Shown: positions 17,591 to 28,584, numbered from the stretch's first letter. The stretch is DNA of 64,000 bases from Actinoplanes sp. L3-i22 (GCF_019704555.1 NZ_AP024745.1:10281501-10345500); one strand, 5' to 3'. Numbers and translations: made by a program. The notes: generated by a model from the sequence alone, not told the origin.

Positions 17591-18700
17591 TTATTTCTTC
17601 CCTTCGAGACGATCCCGGATCCACTGGTGGAAACCCGCGATATGGTGCTCGCTCGGGACCAGCACTCCGCCGTTCGCGTACGCCCGTGACGACATTCCGG
17701 GTTGGCAGCGCTCGCAGGCGTCGAAATCCTGGCGATTCACCCGATCGAAGAGCTCCACCGACGGATCCAGGTCGGCGTCGGAGTCGATCACGTCCGGGCG
17801 GAACAGCCAGTCGCACTCCACGATCGTGCGATCGGCGGCCAGCGGGTACATCCGGTGCAGGATCGCGTGGTCCGGCACCAGGTTGACGAAGACCTGCGGG
17901 CGGATCGTGATCGCGTAGTAGCGCCGGTCCTGCTCCGGGGCGATCGTCTCGATCGCGGCCTGGCCGGCGCTGCCGTCCACGGTGAAACCGTCGACGCCCG
18001 GGCCGAACTCGGCGCCGTGACCGACGTAGTACTGCGCGGCGTACCCGCCGGCGAACTCCGGGAGCACGTGCACCAGCTCGGGATGGATCGTCGAGCAGTG
18101 GTAGCACTCCATGAAGTTCTCGATGATCAGCTTCCAGTTGGCCCGGACGTCGTACCGGATCCGGCGGCCCACCCGCAGCTGGTCCAGCTGGTAGCGGTCG
18201 ATGGCGGCGAGGTCGCCGAGGCGCTCGACGCACGCGCCCATCACCTCGTCCTCGAACGACGGCGCCCGCTCCGCCAGGCAGACCCAGACGTAGCCGAGCC
18301 ACTCCCGGACGTGCACCCTGGTCAGGCCGTACTCGACCCGGTCCACGTCCGGCATCTTCACCAGGTTGGGCGCGGCCACCAGCTTGCCGTCGGTGTCGTA
18401 CGACCACGCGTGGTACGTGCAGCGAAAGGTGCGTTTGACCGCGCCGGACTCCTCGGCGCAGAGCTGCGCGCCGCGGTGCCGGCAGACGTTCAGGAAGGCC
18501 CGGGCGCCGCCGTCGCGACCGCGGGTGATCAGCACGCTCTCCCGGCCGACGGTGACCGTGCGGAACTGGCCGGGATTCGCCACGTCCGAGCCGCGGACCG
18601 CGCAGAACCACATCCGTTCCAGGATCCGGTCCTGCTCGGCGGCGAAGATCGCCGGGTCGGTGTAGTAATGGCCGGGCAGGGTCGGTAGCAGTGAGCTCAT
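17591..18700 (-). CDS. Rieske non-heme iron oxygenase, probable glycine betaine demethylase (GbcA-like)
   Basis: 369 aa. The 2Fe-2S Rieske site is Cys73-x-His75 (CRHRG) with Cys94-x2-His97 (CTYH). Mononuclear iron ligands His201 and His206 lie in [11 protein letters not shown], with a later Asp in NRQDFDACE as the probable third. This is the layout of GbcA, stachydrine and carnitine oxygenases. The operon also holds betaine uptake, dimethylglycine oxidase and sarcosine oxidase, so oxidative demethylation of glycine betaine to dimethylglycine is the natural reading. No GbcB-like ferredoxin reductase is nearby, so electrons must come from elsewhere. The ATG at 18700 overlaps the upstream stop (ATGA). 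Last gene of its operon. Confidence 0.85.
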   Translation of the reverse strand: MSSLLPTLPGHYYTDPAIFAAEQDRILERMWFCAVRGSDVANPGQFRTVTVGRESVLITRGRDGGARAFLNVCRHRGAQLCAEESGAVKRTFRCTYHAWSYDTDGKLVAAPNLVKMPDVDRVEYGLTRVHVREWLGYVWVCLAERAPSFEDEVMGACVERLGDLAAIDRYQLDQLRVGRRIRYDVRANWKLIIENFMECYHCSTIHPELVHVLPEFAGGYAAQYYVGHGAEFGPGVDGFTVDGSAGQAAIETIAPEQDRRYYAITIRPQVFVNLVPDHAILHRMYPLAADRTIVECDWLFRPDVIDSDADLDPSVELFDRVNRQDFDACERCQPGMSSRAYANGGVLVPSEHHIAGFHQWIRDRLEGKK

Positions 18701-19833
18701 CTGAACCGCCGGGGATCGAAGAGGCCGATGTCGTGCCGGGTCGTGCCGGTGGTCGCCAGATCGGCGAGGATCTCCCCCACCACCGGGACGAACTTGAACC
18801 CGTGCCCGGAGAACCCGCAGCCCACGGTCACCGCGTCGTGCGCGGGATGCCGGCTGATCACGAAGTGCTCGTCCGGGGTGGTGCTGTACATGCAGGGCTC
18901 GCCGCGCAGGTGCGCGCCGGGCAGGTCGGGCAGCACCCGGCCGGCCGCCGCGGCCATCTCGGCGATCTCGGCCGCGTGCACCCCGGTGTCCAGGGTGTCC
19001 GGCGTGGTCGGGGTGCCCTTGCGGAAGAACGCGATCTTCGCCCCGCCGTCCGGGCCGTCGATCGCCGGGAAGCCGTAGACCTGCACCCCGGACTCGTCCT
19101 CCCAGATGTAGATCGGGTGCCGGTCCGGCAGGAACGCGTCCACCCCGCCGCGCGGCTGGAACCAGTGCTGCACCTGCCGCTCGATGGCGAACGGCACGCC
19201 CAGGTCGGCGAGCAGCTCGGGCGCCCACGGGCCGGGCGTGAGCACCAGGTGCCCGGCCGAGTAGACGCCGCTCGCGGTGACCACCCGGACCCCGTCGCCG
19301 GCCGGCTCCCAACTCCGCATCGGCTCGTGGAACCGCAGCTCGGCGCCGTGCCGGTCGGCCTGCTGCAGCTGCGCGAGGACGGTGCGCTCGGGGCGGACGA
19401 ACCCCGCCTTCGCCTCGTAGAGCGCCACCTCGTCCGGCCGGGGCGCCGTGGTCGGGAACCGCTTGCGCAGGTCGGTCGCGTCCAGCAGCTCGTGCTCCAG
19501 CCCCCACTGCTCGGCGCTGGCCCGGGCGCCGGCCACCGTGCGGCTGTCCGGCAGGCCGGCCATGATCCCGCCGGTCAGCGTGATCACGTCCATCGCCGAG
19601 TCGGTGGCCAGCCGGTCGTAGAGGTCGTAGGCGCGCAGCAGCAGCGGCACGTACTCCGGACCCTCGAAGTACGACTGCCGGGTGATCCGGGAGCCGCCGT
19701 GGCTGGCCCCGCGGTCGTGGCCCGGCCCGTACTTCTCCAGCCCCAGCACCCGCAGGCCCCGGGCGGCCAGGTGGTGGGCGGCGGCGCTGCCCATGCCCCC
19801 GAGTCCGGCGACGATCACATCAAAGGCAGGCAT
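18697..19833 (-). CDS. Monomeric sarcosine oxidase (MSOX/MTOX family)
   Basis: 378-aa FAD enzyme that oxidises sarcosine to glycine, formaldehyde and peroxide. The dinucleotide site is [18 protein letters not shown]; the active-site loop [17 protein letters not shown] is diagnostic. Cys314 in [16 protein letters not shown] is the cysteine that binds the flavin covalently in this family. Its length matches monomeric sarcosine oxidase and N-methyltryptophan oxidase; the context favours sarcosine. One nucleotide separates it from the dimethylglycine oxidase upstream, and it overlaps the Rieske gene by 4 bp. Confidence 0.9.
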   Translation of the reverse strand: MPAFDVIVAGLGGMGSAAAHHLAARGLRVLGLEKYGPGHDRGASHGGSRITRQSYFEGPEYVPLLLRAYDLYDRLATDSAMDVITLTGGIMAGLPDSRTVAGARASAEQWGLEHELLDATDLRKRFPTTAPRPDEVALYEAKAGFVRPERTVLAQLQQADRHGAELRFHEPMRSWEPAGDGVRVVTASGVYSAGHLVLTPGPWAPELLADLGVPFAIERQVQHWFQPRGGVDAFLPDRHPIYIWEDESGVQVYGFPAIDGPDGGAKIAFFRKGTPTTPDTLDTGVHAAEIAEMAAAAGRVLPDLPGAHLRGEPCMYSTTPDEHFVISRHPAHDAVTVGCGFSGHGFKFVPVVGEILADLATTGTTRHDIGLFDPRRFR

Positions 19834-19834
19834 G

Positions 19835-22153
19835 TCAGCTCCTCAACCGCTCGTGCTCGGGATCGAACAGCGGCTCGGCGGCCACCGTGGCGGCCAGCCG
19901 CCGATCGAAGTATCCGATCTCCACCTCGGTGCCGGGCACGGAAAGACCGGCCGGGAGCCAGGCGTACGCGATCGGCGCGCCGACCGTGTGCCCGAACGCC
20001 GCGCTCGTCACGTGCCCGACCGGAGCGCCGTCGGCGTAGACCGGCTCCCGCCCCATCGGCACCGCGCCGGGGTCCGCCAGCAGCAGGCAGGTGAGCCGCC
20101 GGTCCGGTTCCGGCCCGCTCGCCAGCCCCGCCTGGTACGGATCGTCCTCGCTGGTCATGTCCACGCCCCAGGACCGGTAGCCCTTCTCCAGGCGCAGGCT
20201 GTGGAACGCGGCGCGACCGGCGGCGATCACCCCGTGCCGGCGGCCGGCGCCCCAGAGCGTGTCCCACAGCTGCAGGCCGTGATCCGCCCGGGCGTAGATC
20301 TCCCAGCCGAGCTCGCCCACGTAGGAGAGCCGCAGCATGGTGACCGGAACCGTGCCGATGTGGCCCTGCCGGCACTGGAAATACCGGAACGCCGCCGGCG
20401 ACACGTCGATGTCGGTGAGCGGCGCGACGACGTCCCGGGCGCGCGGTCCCCAGAGCCCGATCCCGCAGGTGCCGCCGGTGACGTCCCGGACTTGTACGCC
20501 GTCCGGGGCGTGCCGCAGCAGCCAGTCCAGGTCGAGCGGGCCATTCGCGCCGACCTGGAAACGGTCCTCGGCCAGCCGGGCCACGGTGATGTCGCTGCGG
20601 ATGCCGCCGGCCGTGTCGAGCAGCAGCGTGTAGACCACACTGCCGACCTTGCGGTCGACGTTTCCGCTGGTCAGGCCCTGGAGGAAGGAGACCGGGCCGG
20701 TGACCTCCAGGCGGGTGAGCGGGGTCATGTCGTACATCGCGACCCGCTCGCGGGTGATCCGGGCCTCGGTCTCGGCGATCGGCGACCAGTGCCGGGACGA
20801 CCAGTCGTCGCGCGGGATCGGGCTGGGCGGGAGTGGGTTGGTGGCGTACCAGAGGGGTCGTTCCCACCCGGTCGCCGCGGACTCGCCGAAGACCGCGCCC
20901 AACTGGGTCTGCCGGGCGAAGAACGGGCTGACCCGGACGTTGCGCACCGACGGCGGATCCAGCGGATGCACGATGTCGTAGACCTCGACAAAACTCCGAA
21001 CCGACCGCTTGCGTACGTAGTCCGGCGCCAGCTGCGCCGGATCGAACCGGTTGAGGTCGCATTCGTGCAGGTCCAGCGAGGGCCGGCCGGTCACCATCCA
21101 CTCCGCGACGGCCCGCGCCGCACCGGCCGAGTGGGTCACCCAGATCGCCTCGGCGGTCCAGAAGCCGGGCAGCTCCCGGGACTCGCCGAGCAGCGGGAAG
21201 CCGTCCGCGGTGAACGAGAAGACGCCGTTGAAGCCGTCGGCGATCGCCGCGTCGGCCAGGCCGGGCAGGAGCTCGGCGGCGGCCGCCCACGACTCCCGGA
21301 ACGTGTCGGGGGTGAACGGCATCATCGAGGGGTGGTCGCCGCCGGGCAGGTCGGCGAGCTCCACCGGCATGGGTTCGTGCAGGTAGGAGCCGATGCCGAG
21401 GGTCTCGCCGTGGGCCCGGAAGTAGAGGTCGCGGTCCTGGTGACGGAGAATGGGGAGGTCGTCGTGGGCGCCGGCGCCGTCGGTGCGGACGTATTGGTGC
21501 GCCATCGGGAGCAACGGGATGGGCACGCCCGCCAGCTCGCCGATCCGCGGCCCCCAGAAGCCGGCGCAGCTGACCACAATCTCGGATATATAGGTTTTTT
21601 TCGTGGTCCGCACGCCCGCCACCCGGCGGCCTTCCCGCAAGATCTCGACGACCTCTTCTTCCCCGACAAATCGGGCACCGCGCGCCGTCGCCCTGGCCGC
21701 CTGCGCCTCACACGCGTCGACCGCCAGGGCCAGGCCGTCACTCGGAACATGCAGGCCGCCGAGGATCCGATCCTTGTCCGCCAGGGGAAACATCCCCGCG
21801 GTGGTGGCTGGATCGAGGATCTCCGACGGGATCCCCCACGACTGGCCGTACCCGAAACGCCGGTGCAGCTCGGCCAGCCGCTCCGGCGTCGTCGCCACCT
21901 CCAGGCTGCCGACCTGCCGGAAGCAGTCCAGCCCGACGAACTTCTCCACGGTGTACCGGGCCATCCGGGCCATGGTCCGCGACGGGTTGGTCTGGAAGAC
22001 CAGGCCCGGCGCGTGCGAGCTGGACCCGCCGGTGACGAAGAGCGGCCCGCGCTCCAGCACCGTCACGTCGGTCCAGCCCCGCGCGGTCAGCTCGTCGGCG
22101 AGGGCGCAGCCGACGATGCCGGCCCCGATGATCACGACCTTCGGCCCGGCCAT
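19835..22153 (-). CDS. Dimethylglycine oxidase/dehydrogenase, FAD plus folate (GcvT) domains
   Basis: 772 aa in two parts. Residues 1 to about 400 are a DAO-type flavoprotein with [19 protein letters not shown] and His47 in SSSHAPG as the likely covalent FAD ligand. From about 430 the chain matches aminomethyltransferase/GcvT folds ([52 protein letters not shown]), which capture formaldehyde as methylene-tetrahydrofolate. It converts dimethylglycine to sarcosine, the step between the Rieske enzyme and sarcosine oxidase. Length agrees with the Arthrobacter-type oxidase. A sarcosine dehydrogenase reading is less likely because a dedicated sarcosine oxidase follows. Confidence 0.88.
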   Translation of the reverse strand: MAGPKVVIIGAGIVGCALADELTARGWTDVTVLERGPLFVTGGSSSHAPGLVFQTNPSRTMARMARYTVEKFVGLDCFRQVGSLEVATTPERLAELHRRFGYGQSWGIPSEILDPATTAGMFPLADKDRILGGLHVPSDGLALAVDACEAQAARATARGARFVGEEEVVEILREGRRVAGVRTTKKTYISEIVVSCAGFWGPRIGELAGVPIPLLPMAHQYVRTDGAGAHDDLPILRHQDRDLYFRAHGETLGIGSYLHEPMPVELADLPGGDHPSMMPFTPDTFRESWAAAAELLPGLADAAIADGFNGVFSFTADGFPLLGESRELPGFWTAEAIWVTHSAGAARAVAEWMVTGRPSLDLHECDLNRFDPAQLAPDYVRKRSVRSFVEVYDIVHPLDPPSVRNVRVSPFFARQTQLGAVFGESAATGWERPLWYATNPLPPSPIPRDDWSSRHWSPIAETEARITRERVAMYDMTPLTRLEVTGPVSFLQGLTSGNVDRKVGSVVYTLLLDTAGGIRSDITVARLAEDRFQVGANGPLDLDWLLRHAPDGVQVRDVTGGTCGIGLWGPRARDVVAPLTDIDVSPAAFRYFQCRQGHIGTVPVTMLRLSYVGELGWEIYARADHGLQLWDTLWGAGRRHGVIAAGRAAFHSLRLEKGYRSWGVDMTSEDDPYQAGLASGPEPDRRLTCLLLADPGAVPMGREPVYADGAPVGHVTSAAFGHTVGAPIAYAWLPAGLSVPGTEVEIGYFDRRLAATVAAEPLFDPEHERLRS

Positions 22154-22156
22154 CGG

Positions 22157-23113
22157 TCAGCTCCCGGCCGGGATCCAGGGCTTCCAGGTGGACTCGTGCT
22201 CGGCGACCCACTTCTCGGCCGCGTGGTCGGCGTCCAGACCCTGGTTGGTGAGGTAGTCGGAGACCAGGTTCTGGTCGTCGTTCGTCCACTTGAAGTTCTT
22301 GATCAGCTCGTAGGCCGCGCCACCGGTGTCGGCGAACTTCTTGCTGACGATCTTGTCGAGCGGGTAGTCGGGGTAGTCGCAGGCGACCTTCTTCGGGTCG
22401 GCGTCACACCCGGCGGTGTAGGCCGGCAGCTTCACCCGGACGTACTTCTCCTTGGCGAACAGCCACTGCGGCTCGTAGAAGTAGAAGAGCAGCGGCTTCT
22501 TCTGCGCGGTCGCCTGCTGGGCCGCCTTGATCAGCGCCGCCTCGCTGCCGGAGTAGACCACCTTGTAGTTCAGCTTCAGGTTCGTGACCAGCGCCTCGTC
22601 GTTGGTGACGTAGGACGGGTCGCCGTCGAGCAGCTGCCCCTTGCCGCCGGACTCGGACGTCTTGAACAGGTCGGCGTACTTGCCGAGGTTCTTCCAGTCG
22701 GTGATGTCCGGGTACTGGTCGACCATCCACTGCGGGACGTACCAGCCGATCACCCCGGTGTTGCCGGTCAGCCCGGCGCTCACCGCGACCTTCTTCTCGT
22801 CGATGTAGGTCTTCTTCAGGTCGTCGTGGCCCCAGTTCTCCACGATCGCGTCCACCTCACCGGTCTCGAAGCCCTGCCAGGAGATCTCCTCCTTCAGGTT
22901 CTTCTTCGCCACGGTGTAGCCGAGCTTGTGCTCCAGCAGGTAGGCGAGGACGTCGGCGTTCGCCTCGTACCCCACCCACGGGTTGATCGCCAGGTTGACC
23001 GTGCCCTTGCTGCCGGCGCTCGGTTTGCTCTCCCCGGCGTCCGAGGTGGCCCCGCCGCACCCGGCGAGCAGCAGGCTGAGGACGACGGCGAAGGACAGTT
23101 GTCTGTTTCTCAT
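22157..23113 (-). CDS. Glycine betaine/choline ABC transporter substrate-binding lipoprotein (OpuAC-like)
   Basis: 318 aa. The signal peptide ends in a lipobox (SLLLAGC), so it is anchored outside the membrane. The mature part follows the OpuAC/ProX fold with VNLAINPWVGYEANADVLAY at its start, the ligand-loop ISWQGFETGEVDAIVENWGH and KKPLLFYFYEPQWLFAKE. The Trp/Tyr-rich segments are those that form the aromatic cage for quaternary amines. The ATG overlaps the permease stop as ATGA, and it is followed 3 bp later by dimethylglycine oxidase. It is the receptor that feeds betaine to the catabolic enzymes. Confidence 0.9.
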   Translation of the reverse strand: MRNRQLSFAVVLSLLLAGCGGATSDAGESKPSAGSKGTVNLAINPWVGYEANADVLAYLLEHKLGYTVAKKNLKEEISWQGFETGEVDAIVENWGHDDLKKTYIDEKKVAVSAGLTGNTGVIGWYVPQWMVDQYPDITDWKNLGKYADLFKTSESGGKGQLLDGDPSYVTNDEALVTNLKLNYKVVYSGSEAALIKAAQQATAQKKPLLFYFYEPQWLFAKEKYVRVKLPAYTAGCDADPKKVACDYPDYPLDKIVSKKFADTGGAAYELIKNFKWTNDDQNLVSDYLTNQGLDADHAAEKWVAEHESTWKPWIPAGS

Positions 23114-25038
23114 CGGGAGGGACCCTTTCGGCGGTGGAAACCTTGAGTGAGGCGGTCCAGCAGGACACCGAGCAGCACGATCGCGAAGCCGGCGGCCAGG
23201 CCCCGGCCGAAGTCCTCGCGCTGGGAGAACCCGGCGACCACGTCGTAACCGAGCGCGCCGGCGCCGACCAGGCCACCCACCACGACCATCGCGAGGACCA
23301 TCACGATCCCCTGGTTGGCGGCGAGCAGCAGGCCGCCGCGGGCCATCGGGAGCTGCACCTTCCGGAGCAGCTGGCCCGGGGTCGAGCCGGCGGAGAGCGC
23401 GGCCTCGACGACGGTGGCCGGCACGTCCCGGATCCCGCGCTCGACCAGCCGGACGACCGGCGGCGCGGCGTAGATGACCGCCGCCACGATCGCGGTGAAC
23501 CGGCTGGCGCCGAAGAGCGCCACCGCCGGCAGGAGATAGACGAACGACGGCATCGTCTGCGCGGCGTCCAGCACCGGCCGGACGATCGTGGCCAGCCGGT
23601 CGTGCCGGGCGCAGAGGACGCCGGCGGTGATCCCGACCAGCATGGTCAGCACGGTCGCGACCAGCACGGTGGCCAGCGTCTGCATCGCGTGCTGATACAA
23701 CCCCAGCCCGGTCAGCCCGGCCGCGGCGGCGCCCGCGATCAGCGCCGCGCGCCAGCCCGCCAGCAACAGCCCGAAAGCGAGCACGACCAGGGTGAACAGC
23801 CACCACGGGGTGGTCGTCAGGAGGGTTTCCAGCGGGTTGAGCAGCACCGTGCTGACGGTGTTCTTCAGCCACTCGGTCGCGTCGTACCAGTGCAGTTCCA
23901 GCCAGCCGGTGACGTCGTTGACCGGCTTGGCGAACGAGAAGAGCGGCAGCTCCAGCGTCACCCGCGCGGCGGCGATCGCGATCGCGGCGACCAGCACCAC
24001 CGCCGACACCCGCCAGTCCCGGCGCTGCCGCCGGGCCGCGGCCGTGGTCACCCGGTCCAGCACGATCGCCATGATCACGATGGCCAGCCCGGCGTCGAAG
24101 GCGGCGCCGACGTTCACCCGCTCCAGCGCCTGCAGGATGTTCACGCCCAGCCCGGGTGCGTCGATCAGGGCGGTCACCACGACCATCGAGAGCGCCATCA
24201 TGATCGTCTGGTTGACCGCGAGGACCAGGGCCGGCCGGGCCATCGGCAGCCGGACCTTGGCGAGCAGCTGCCACCGCGTGGAGCCCAGCGCGGTCGCCGC
24301 CTCCACCGCGCTCGGGGCCACCCCGGCGATGCCCAGCTCGGTGATCCGGATGGTGACCGGCACGGCGTAGATCAGCGTCGCCACCACCGCGGCCGGCGAG
24401 CCGATCAGGAAGAGCAGGGTCATCGGCGCGAGGTAGGCGAAGGTCGGCAGGATCTGCATGACGTCCAGCAGCGGGCGCAGCGCCGCGCCGATCCAGCGCA
24501 CCCGGGCCGCCAGGATGCCGAGCGGCACGCCGATCAGGACCGAGATCAGCACCGCGGTGAGCGTGAGGGCGAGCGTGTCCACGCTCTCGTCCCAGAGCCC
24601 GAGCACCCCGAAACCGAGGAACCCGGCGACCGCCAGCAGGGCCGGGCGCCACCCGCCGAGCACGAACGCGATCGCGCCGGCCACCGCGACCAGCCCGGCG
24701 AGCCCGAGCCCGGTCAGCCCGGCCCGGACCGCGTCGACCAGCAGCCGGATGCCGAGCCGGAGGTAGTTGATGCCGTAGAGGAAGAGCGGATGCGTGTCCC
24801 GGTTCGCGTCCACCCAGTCGCGCACGCCGCCGAAGAAGCGGAACGCCACCGCGTCCGAGTCGTCCGCGACCGCCGTCGTGCGGAAGGCGAGATACGCGAC
24901 CACGGTCGCGACGATCAAGACAATTGCGACGGTACGGACGGAGAGCAGCCCCGTCCGCCGCCGAGGTCCCGCGTCGCCGGGCCCTCCGCTCGCCGGGCCG
25001 CCGTCCGTGGCGGTGGCTCGGGCCGCGACCGCAGTCAT
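23110..25038 (-). CDS. Double-length glycine betaine ABC permease (two ProW/OpuAB-type domains)
   Basis: 642 aa, about twice the usual OpuAB/ProW length. Two complete BPD transmembrane domains occur in tandem, each with its own EAA-type loop: GVAPSAVEAATALGSTRWQL in the first (about residues 235-260) and RDVPATVVEAALSAGSTPGQL in the second (about 530-555). Each is followed by a matching RPALVLAVNQTIMMALSMVV or RGGLLLAANQGIVMVLAMVV segment. A soluble linker (about residues 355-385) separates the halves. The transporter may therefore work with one permease chain per complex instead of a homodimer. Confidence 0.88.
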   Translation of the reverse strand: MTAVAARATATDGGPASGGPGDAGPRRRTGLLSVRTVAIVLIVATVVAYLAFRTTAVADDSDAVAFRFFGGVRDWVDANRDTHPLFLYGINYLRLGIRLLVDAVRAGLTGLGLAGLVAVAGAIAFVLGGWRPALLAVAGFLGFGVLGLWDESVDTLALTLTAVLISVLIGVPLGILAARVRWIGAALRPLLDVMQILPTFAYLAPMTLLFLIGSPAAVVATLIYAVPVTIRITELGIAGVAPSAVEAATALGSTRWQLLAKVRLPMARPALVLAVNQTIMMALSMVVVTALIDAPGLGVNILQALERVNVGAAFDAGLAIVIMAIVLDRVTTAAARRQRRDWRVSAVVLVAAIAIAAARVTLELPLFSFAKPVNDVTGWLELHWYDATEWLKNTVSTVLLNPLETLLTTTPWWLFTLVVLAFGLLLAGWRAALIAGAAAAGLTGLGLYQHAMQTLATVLVATVLTMLVGITAGVLCARHDRLATIVRPVLDAAQTMPSFVYLLPAVALFGASRFTAIVAAVIYAAPPVVRLVERGIRDVPATVVEAALSAGSTPGQLLRKVQLPMARGGLLLAANQGIVMVLAMVVVGGLVGAGALGYDVVAGFSQREDFGRGLAAGFAIVLLGVLLDRLTQGFHRRKGPSR

Positions 25039-25069
25039 CGCCGGCCCCCGGTTGGCGCGCTCGCCCCGC

Positions 25070-26098
25070 TCATCCGGCCGGGACCTGGCGCCGGTGGCCC
25101 AGCAGCGCCGGCAGCAGCCGCTCGGCGTCGACCACGCCGACCCGCCGGTCGCCGTCGACCACCGCGATCGGCCGGTCCGCGCGCAGCACCCGGGCGACCG
25201 CGTCGCGGATCACGGTGTCCTGCGGCAGCGGCTGGTCCTCGCACTCCTCGCCGTCCACCGGCGGCCGCATGATCCAGCGCAGGGTGAGCACGTCGGCGCG
25301 CGGCACGTCCCGCACGAAGTCCTCGACATACCCGTCGGCCGGCGCCCCGACCAGCTCCTCCGGCGTGCCGACCTGCACGAGCTCACCGTCGCGCAGCACC
25401 GCGATCCGGTCCCCCAGGGTCAGCGCCTCGGCCAGGTCGTGGGTGATGAAGACCAGCGTCTTGCCCACCTCGGCGTGCAGCCGCCGCACCTCGGCCTGCA
25501 TGTCCCGGCGGATCAGCGGGTCGAGCGCGCTGAACGGCTCGTCGAAGAGCAGCACCTCGGGGTCGGTGGCGAGCGCCCGGGCCAGCCCGACCCGCTGCTG
25601 CATGCCGCCGGACAGCTCCTCGGGCAGCTGCTGCTCGTGCCCGGTCAGCCCGACCAGCTCCAGCACGTCGGCGGCCCGCCGGTGCCGTTCGGCGCGGGCC
25701 ACCCCCTGGATCTCCAGCCCGTACGCCGCGTTGTCCAGCACCGACCGGTGCGGCAGCAGCCCGAAGTGCTGGAACACCATGGCGACCCGGTGCCGCCGCA
25801 GGTCCCGCAGCCGCTTGGCGGACATCCCGCGGACCGGCTCGCCGTCGATCTCGATCTCGCCGCCGGTCGGCTCGATCAGCCGGGTCAGGCAGCGGACCAG
25901 GGTGGACTTGCCGCTGCCGGAGAGTCCCATGACGACGAAGACCTCGTTGCGCGCGACGTCGAAGCTGACGTCACGGACCGCCGCCACGCAGCCGGTCCGC
26001 TCGCGCAGCTCGGCCCGGGGCAGGTCGGCCAGGGGCGACCCGGGGACCCGCTCGGGGCGTGGTCCGAAGACCTTCCACAGATGGCGCACGGCGATCAT
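25070..26098 (-). CDS. Glycine betaine ABC transporter ATP-binding protein (OpuAA/ProV-like)
   Basis: 342 aa. Walker A is [15 protein letters not shown], the signature [15 protein letters not shown], Walker [15 protein letters not shown] and the switch His lies in [11 protein letters not shown]. The last 70 residues ([21 protein letters not shown] onward in two pieces) look like one CBS-type domain, the part that senses ionic strength in OpuA-type transporters. Four nucleotides after the GMC oxidoreductase stop and 31 bp before the permease, same strand. Confidence 0.92.
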   Translation of the reverse strand: MIAVRHLWKVFGPRPERVPGSPLADLPRAELRERTGCVAAVRDVSFDVARNEVFVVMGLSGSGKSTLVRCLTRLIEPTGGEIEIDGEPVRGMSAKRLRDLRRHRVAMVFQHFGLLPHRSVLDNAAYGLEIQGVARAERHRRAADVLELVGLTGHEQQLPEELSGGMQQRVGLARALATDPEVLLFDEPFSALDPLIRRDMQAEVRRLHAEVGKTLVFITHDLAEALTLGDRIAVLRDGELVQVGTPEELVGAPADGYVEDFVRDVPRADVLTLRWIMRPPVDGEECEDQPLPQDTVIRDAVARVLRADRPIAVVDGDRRVGVVDAERLLPALLGHRRQVPAG

Positions 26099-26102
26099 CG
26101 GG

Positions 26103-27647
26103 TCACCTCGGCCGGATCAGGTCGGCGGCCCGCTCGCCGATCATCAGCACCAGCACCATCGGGTTGACCGTGGGCATGGTGGGGAAGATCGAGGCGTCCG
26201 CGACGCGTACGTTGTCGAAGCCGCGCAGACGCAGGTCCGGGCCGACCACGGCGCCCGGGTCGTCGGCGGCGCCCATCCGGCAGGTGCCGGCGGGGTGGTA
26301 CACGGTGTGGTGCGCGGCTCGTCCGTACGCCGAAAGCTCTTCGTCCGTGCGCAGCAGCGGGCCGGGAGCGATCTCGCGGCCGATCCACGACGCGAAGGGC
26401 TCGGTCGCGGCCACCTCGCGGGCCAGGCGCAGCCCGTCCACGATGGTCCGCTCGTCGTGCCCGTCCGGGTCGGTGAAGTAACGGAAGTCGAGCAGCGGCT
26501 TGGTCGACGGATCAGCATCGGCCAGCGTGAGGCGGCCGACGCTGCGTGGTCGAGGCACGTTGGGGGTCATCCCGAAGCCGTGTTCCGGCACGTCGTACCC
26601 GAGTCGCTCGGTGTTGAACGTGAACGGGATCTGGTAGAGGTGGAACATCAGGTCGGGCCGGGCGGCGGCCGGGTCGCGGCGGACGAAGAGGCCGGCGTCG
26701 GCGTCCATGACCGACATCGGCGGCAGCGGCCGGCTCGCCTCCCAGAGGATCAGCGACTCCGGGTGGTCCAGCAGGTTCTCCCCGACGCCGGGCAGGTCCA
26801 GGCGCACCGGCAGGCCGAGCCGCTTCAGGTCGTCGGCCGGCCCGATGCCGGAGAGCAGCAGCAGGCGCGGGGTGTCCACCGCGCCGGCGCACAGCACGTA
26901 CTCCTGCCGGGCCTTGATCAGCTTGTCGCCGCCGGCCGTCCGGACCGTCACGCCGCGCTCCGGATCCAGGTGATAGGCCCAGGTCTCGGTCATGATCGTG
27001 AGGTTCGGCCGGGCCAGGTGCGGGTGCAGGTAGGCAACCGACGCCGAGGAGCGGATCCCGGTCTCCGGGTAGTAGCCGACCGGCAGGAAACCGGCCCCGT
27101 CGGCGAACGGCGCGGCGTTGAAGTCGTCCAGCACCGGCACCCCGAGCGCGCTGTGGCAGGCCGCCACGAAGTCGGTCGCCAGCGGGTTGCGGTCCTTCTC
27201 GGCGACCTGGGTGATGTTGATTTCCAACCGCTGCCAGTACGGCAGCATGTCCGCGAACGACCACCCGCTCGCGCCCGCCTCCACCCAGTCGGCGAAGTCC
27301 TCCGCGGGCGGCCGGAAACTGATCATGGTGTTGTGCGAGGAGCATCCACCGAGCACCCGGGCCCGCGAGTGCCGGATGTGCGAGTTGCCGCGCGGCTGCG
27401 GGACGGTCGGATAGTCGTAATCGAATTCGGTCTCCAGCAGGTTGATCCAGTTCCGGAGCCGGAGGACCCGGTCGTCCCCCACATCGGACGGTCCACCCTC
27501 CAGCACACAGACCCTGACCTGCGGGTCCGCGGACAGCCTGGACGCCACCACCGAACCGGCCGTGCCGCCACCGACGATCACCACGTCGTACTCGAGCGTT
27601 TCCAGTGCGAGCCACCCTCCACCGCGCCGTGGACCAATGATCATCAT
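26103..27647 (-). CDS. GMC-family choline dehydrogenase/oxidase-like flavoprotein
   Basis: About 514 aa. The FAD motif [19 protein letters not shown] is near the N-terminus, the GMC signatures are [20 protein letters not shown] and [16 protein letters not shown], and the C-terminal active-site histidine is in [10 protein letters not shown], followed by [20 protein letters not shown]. In this operon the likely substrate is choline, oxidised to betaine aldehyde and perhaps on to glycine betaine, since no aldehyde dehydrogenase is nearby. The start is uncertain: ATG 27647 or 27644, or TTG 27665. None has a good ribosome-binding site, and a leaderless start is possible. It heads the seven-gene catabolic operon. 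Confidence 0.85.
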   Translation of the reverse strand: MMIIGPRRGGGWLALETLEYDVVIVGGGTAGSVVASRLSADPQVRVCVLEGGPSDVGDDRVLRLRNWINLLETEFDYDYPTVPQPRGNSHIRHSRARVLGGCSSHNTMISFRPPAEDFADWVEAGASGWSFADMLPYWQRLEINITQVAEKDRNPLATDFVAACHSALGVPVLDDFNAAPFADGAGFLPVGYYPETGIRSSASVAYLHPHLARPNLTIMTETWAYHLDPERGVTVRTAGGDKLIKARQEYVLCAGAVDTPRLLLLSGIGPADDLKRLGLPVRLDLPGVGENLLDHPESLILWEASRPLPPMSVMDADAGLFVRRDPAAARPDLMFHLYQIPFTFNTERLGYDVPEHGFGMTPNVPRPRSVGRLTLADADPSTKPLLDFRYFTDPDGHDERTIVDGLRLAREVAATEPFASWIGREIAPGPLLRTDEELSAYGRAAHHTVYHPAGTCRMGAADDPGAVVGPDLRLRGFDNVRVADASIFPTMPTVNPMVLVLMIGERAADLIRPR

Positions 27648-27680
27648 GGCAATGTCGACGGTCAATGGGGAGAGGTTTCT

Positions 27681-27710
27681 TTTACGTCAGTGCAACAACC
27701 CCGGCATACT
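27681..27710 (+). promoter_or_regulatory. Probable promoter placing the GDPD start codon at or next to +1
   Basis: TTTACG (27681-27686), an 18-bp spacer and CATACT (27705-27710) fit a primary-sigma promoter; the expected start of transcription is about 27717, which is the GTG of the GDPD gene. No Shine-Dalgarno sequence precedes that GTG. The 69-bp divergent gap to the GMC gene probably also holds the leftward operon promoter. Confidence 0.45.
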
Positions 27711-27716
27711 GCCCAT

Positions 27717-28478
27717 GTGGATCTTGCTTTTCTGGACGGCCCGCGACCCCGGGCCTTCGCCCATCGCGGCGGCGCCGCCGAGGGTGACGAGAACACCGCC
27801 GCCGCCTTCGAGCGCGCGGTCGCGATGGGCTACCGGTACGTCGAGACCGACGTGCACGCCACCGCGGACGGCGTCCCGGTCGTCATCCACGACGCCCGGC
27901 TGGACCGCCTGGCCGGCCGCCCCGGCCGGGTCGCCGACCTGACCTGGGCGGACCTGGCCACGATCCGGGTCGGCGGCGCGTCCGCGGTGCCCCGCCTGGA
28001 CGAGATCCTGGACGCGTGGCCGGCGATCCGCTTCAACATCGACGTGAAGTCCGACGCGGTCGCCGAGCCGGCCGTCGCGACGATCCGGCGGGCCGGCGCC
28101 GGCGACCGGGTGCTGCTCGCCTCGTTCAGCGATGCCCGGCTGGCCCGGGTCCGCGCGCTGGCCGGGCCCCGGGTGGCGACGTCGCTCGGGATGCGCGGGG
28201 TGGCCCGCCTCCGGCTGGCATCGATGGCCGGCGTCCCGCTGCGCCTGCCGGAATCGGTGGCCGCCGTACAGATCCCGGTCCGTCACGGCGCCGTCACAGT
28301 ACTCACCCCGCGATTCCTGAAATACGTTCATCGAATCCGCCGGGAAGTGCACGTGTGGACGATCGACGACCCCGAAGAAATGCGCAGGTTGCTCGACCTG
28401 GGCGTGGACGGGATCATGACCGACCGCATCGAGGTGTTGCGGGACGTTTACTCTGCGCGAGGGCTATGGTTGAGTTAG
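27717..28478 (+). CDS. Glycerophosphodiester phosphodiesterase family protein
   Basis: 253 aa, cytoplasmic TIM barrel. The catalytic signatures are complete: AFAHRGGAAEGDENTAAAF (HRG and the E-N pair), YVETDVHATADGVPVVIHD (E, D, H, then the second catalytic His) and NIDVKSD; the barrel ends with VHVWTIDDPEEMRRLLDLGV. It hydrolyses glycerophosphodiesters to glycerol 3-phosphate and an alcohol. Choline is a common leaving group, which could link it to the divergent choline operon (inference). GTG 27717 is chosen from the domain start; translation is probably leaderless. Confidence 0.88.
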   Translation: MDLAFLDGPRPRAFAHRGGAAEGDENTAAAFERAVAMGYRYVETDVHATADGVPVVIHDARLDRLAGRPGRVADLTWADLATIRVGGASAVPRLDEILDAWPAIRFNIDVKSDAVAEPAVATIRRAGAGDRVLLASFSDARLARVRALAGPRVATSLGMRGVARLRLASMAGVPLRLPESVAAVQIPVRHGAVTVLTPRFLKYVHRIRREVHVWTIDDPEEMRRLLDLGVDGIMTDRIEVLRDVYSARGLWLS

Positions 28479-28584
28479 GCCAGGTCAGCTAAATTTCGAC
28501 GAAGATCGTTGAACCGGGGACATCATCCGTTCGGCTGATGCCCGAGGGTCACGTACCGTCGCATATTTTTTCTTTAAGTTTTGA

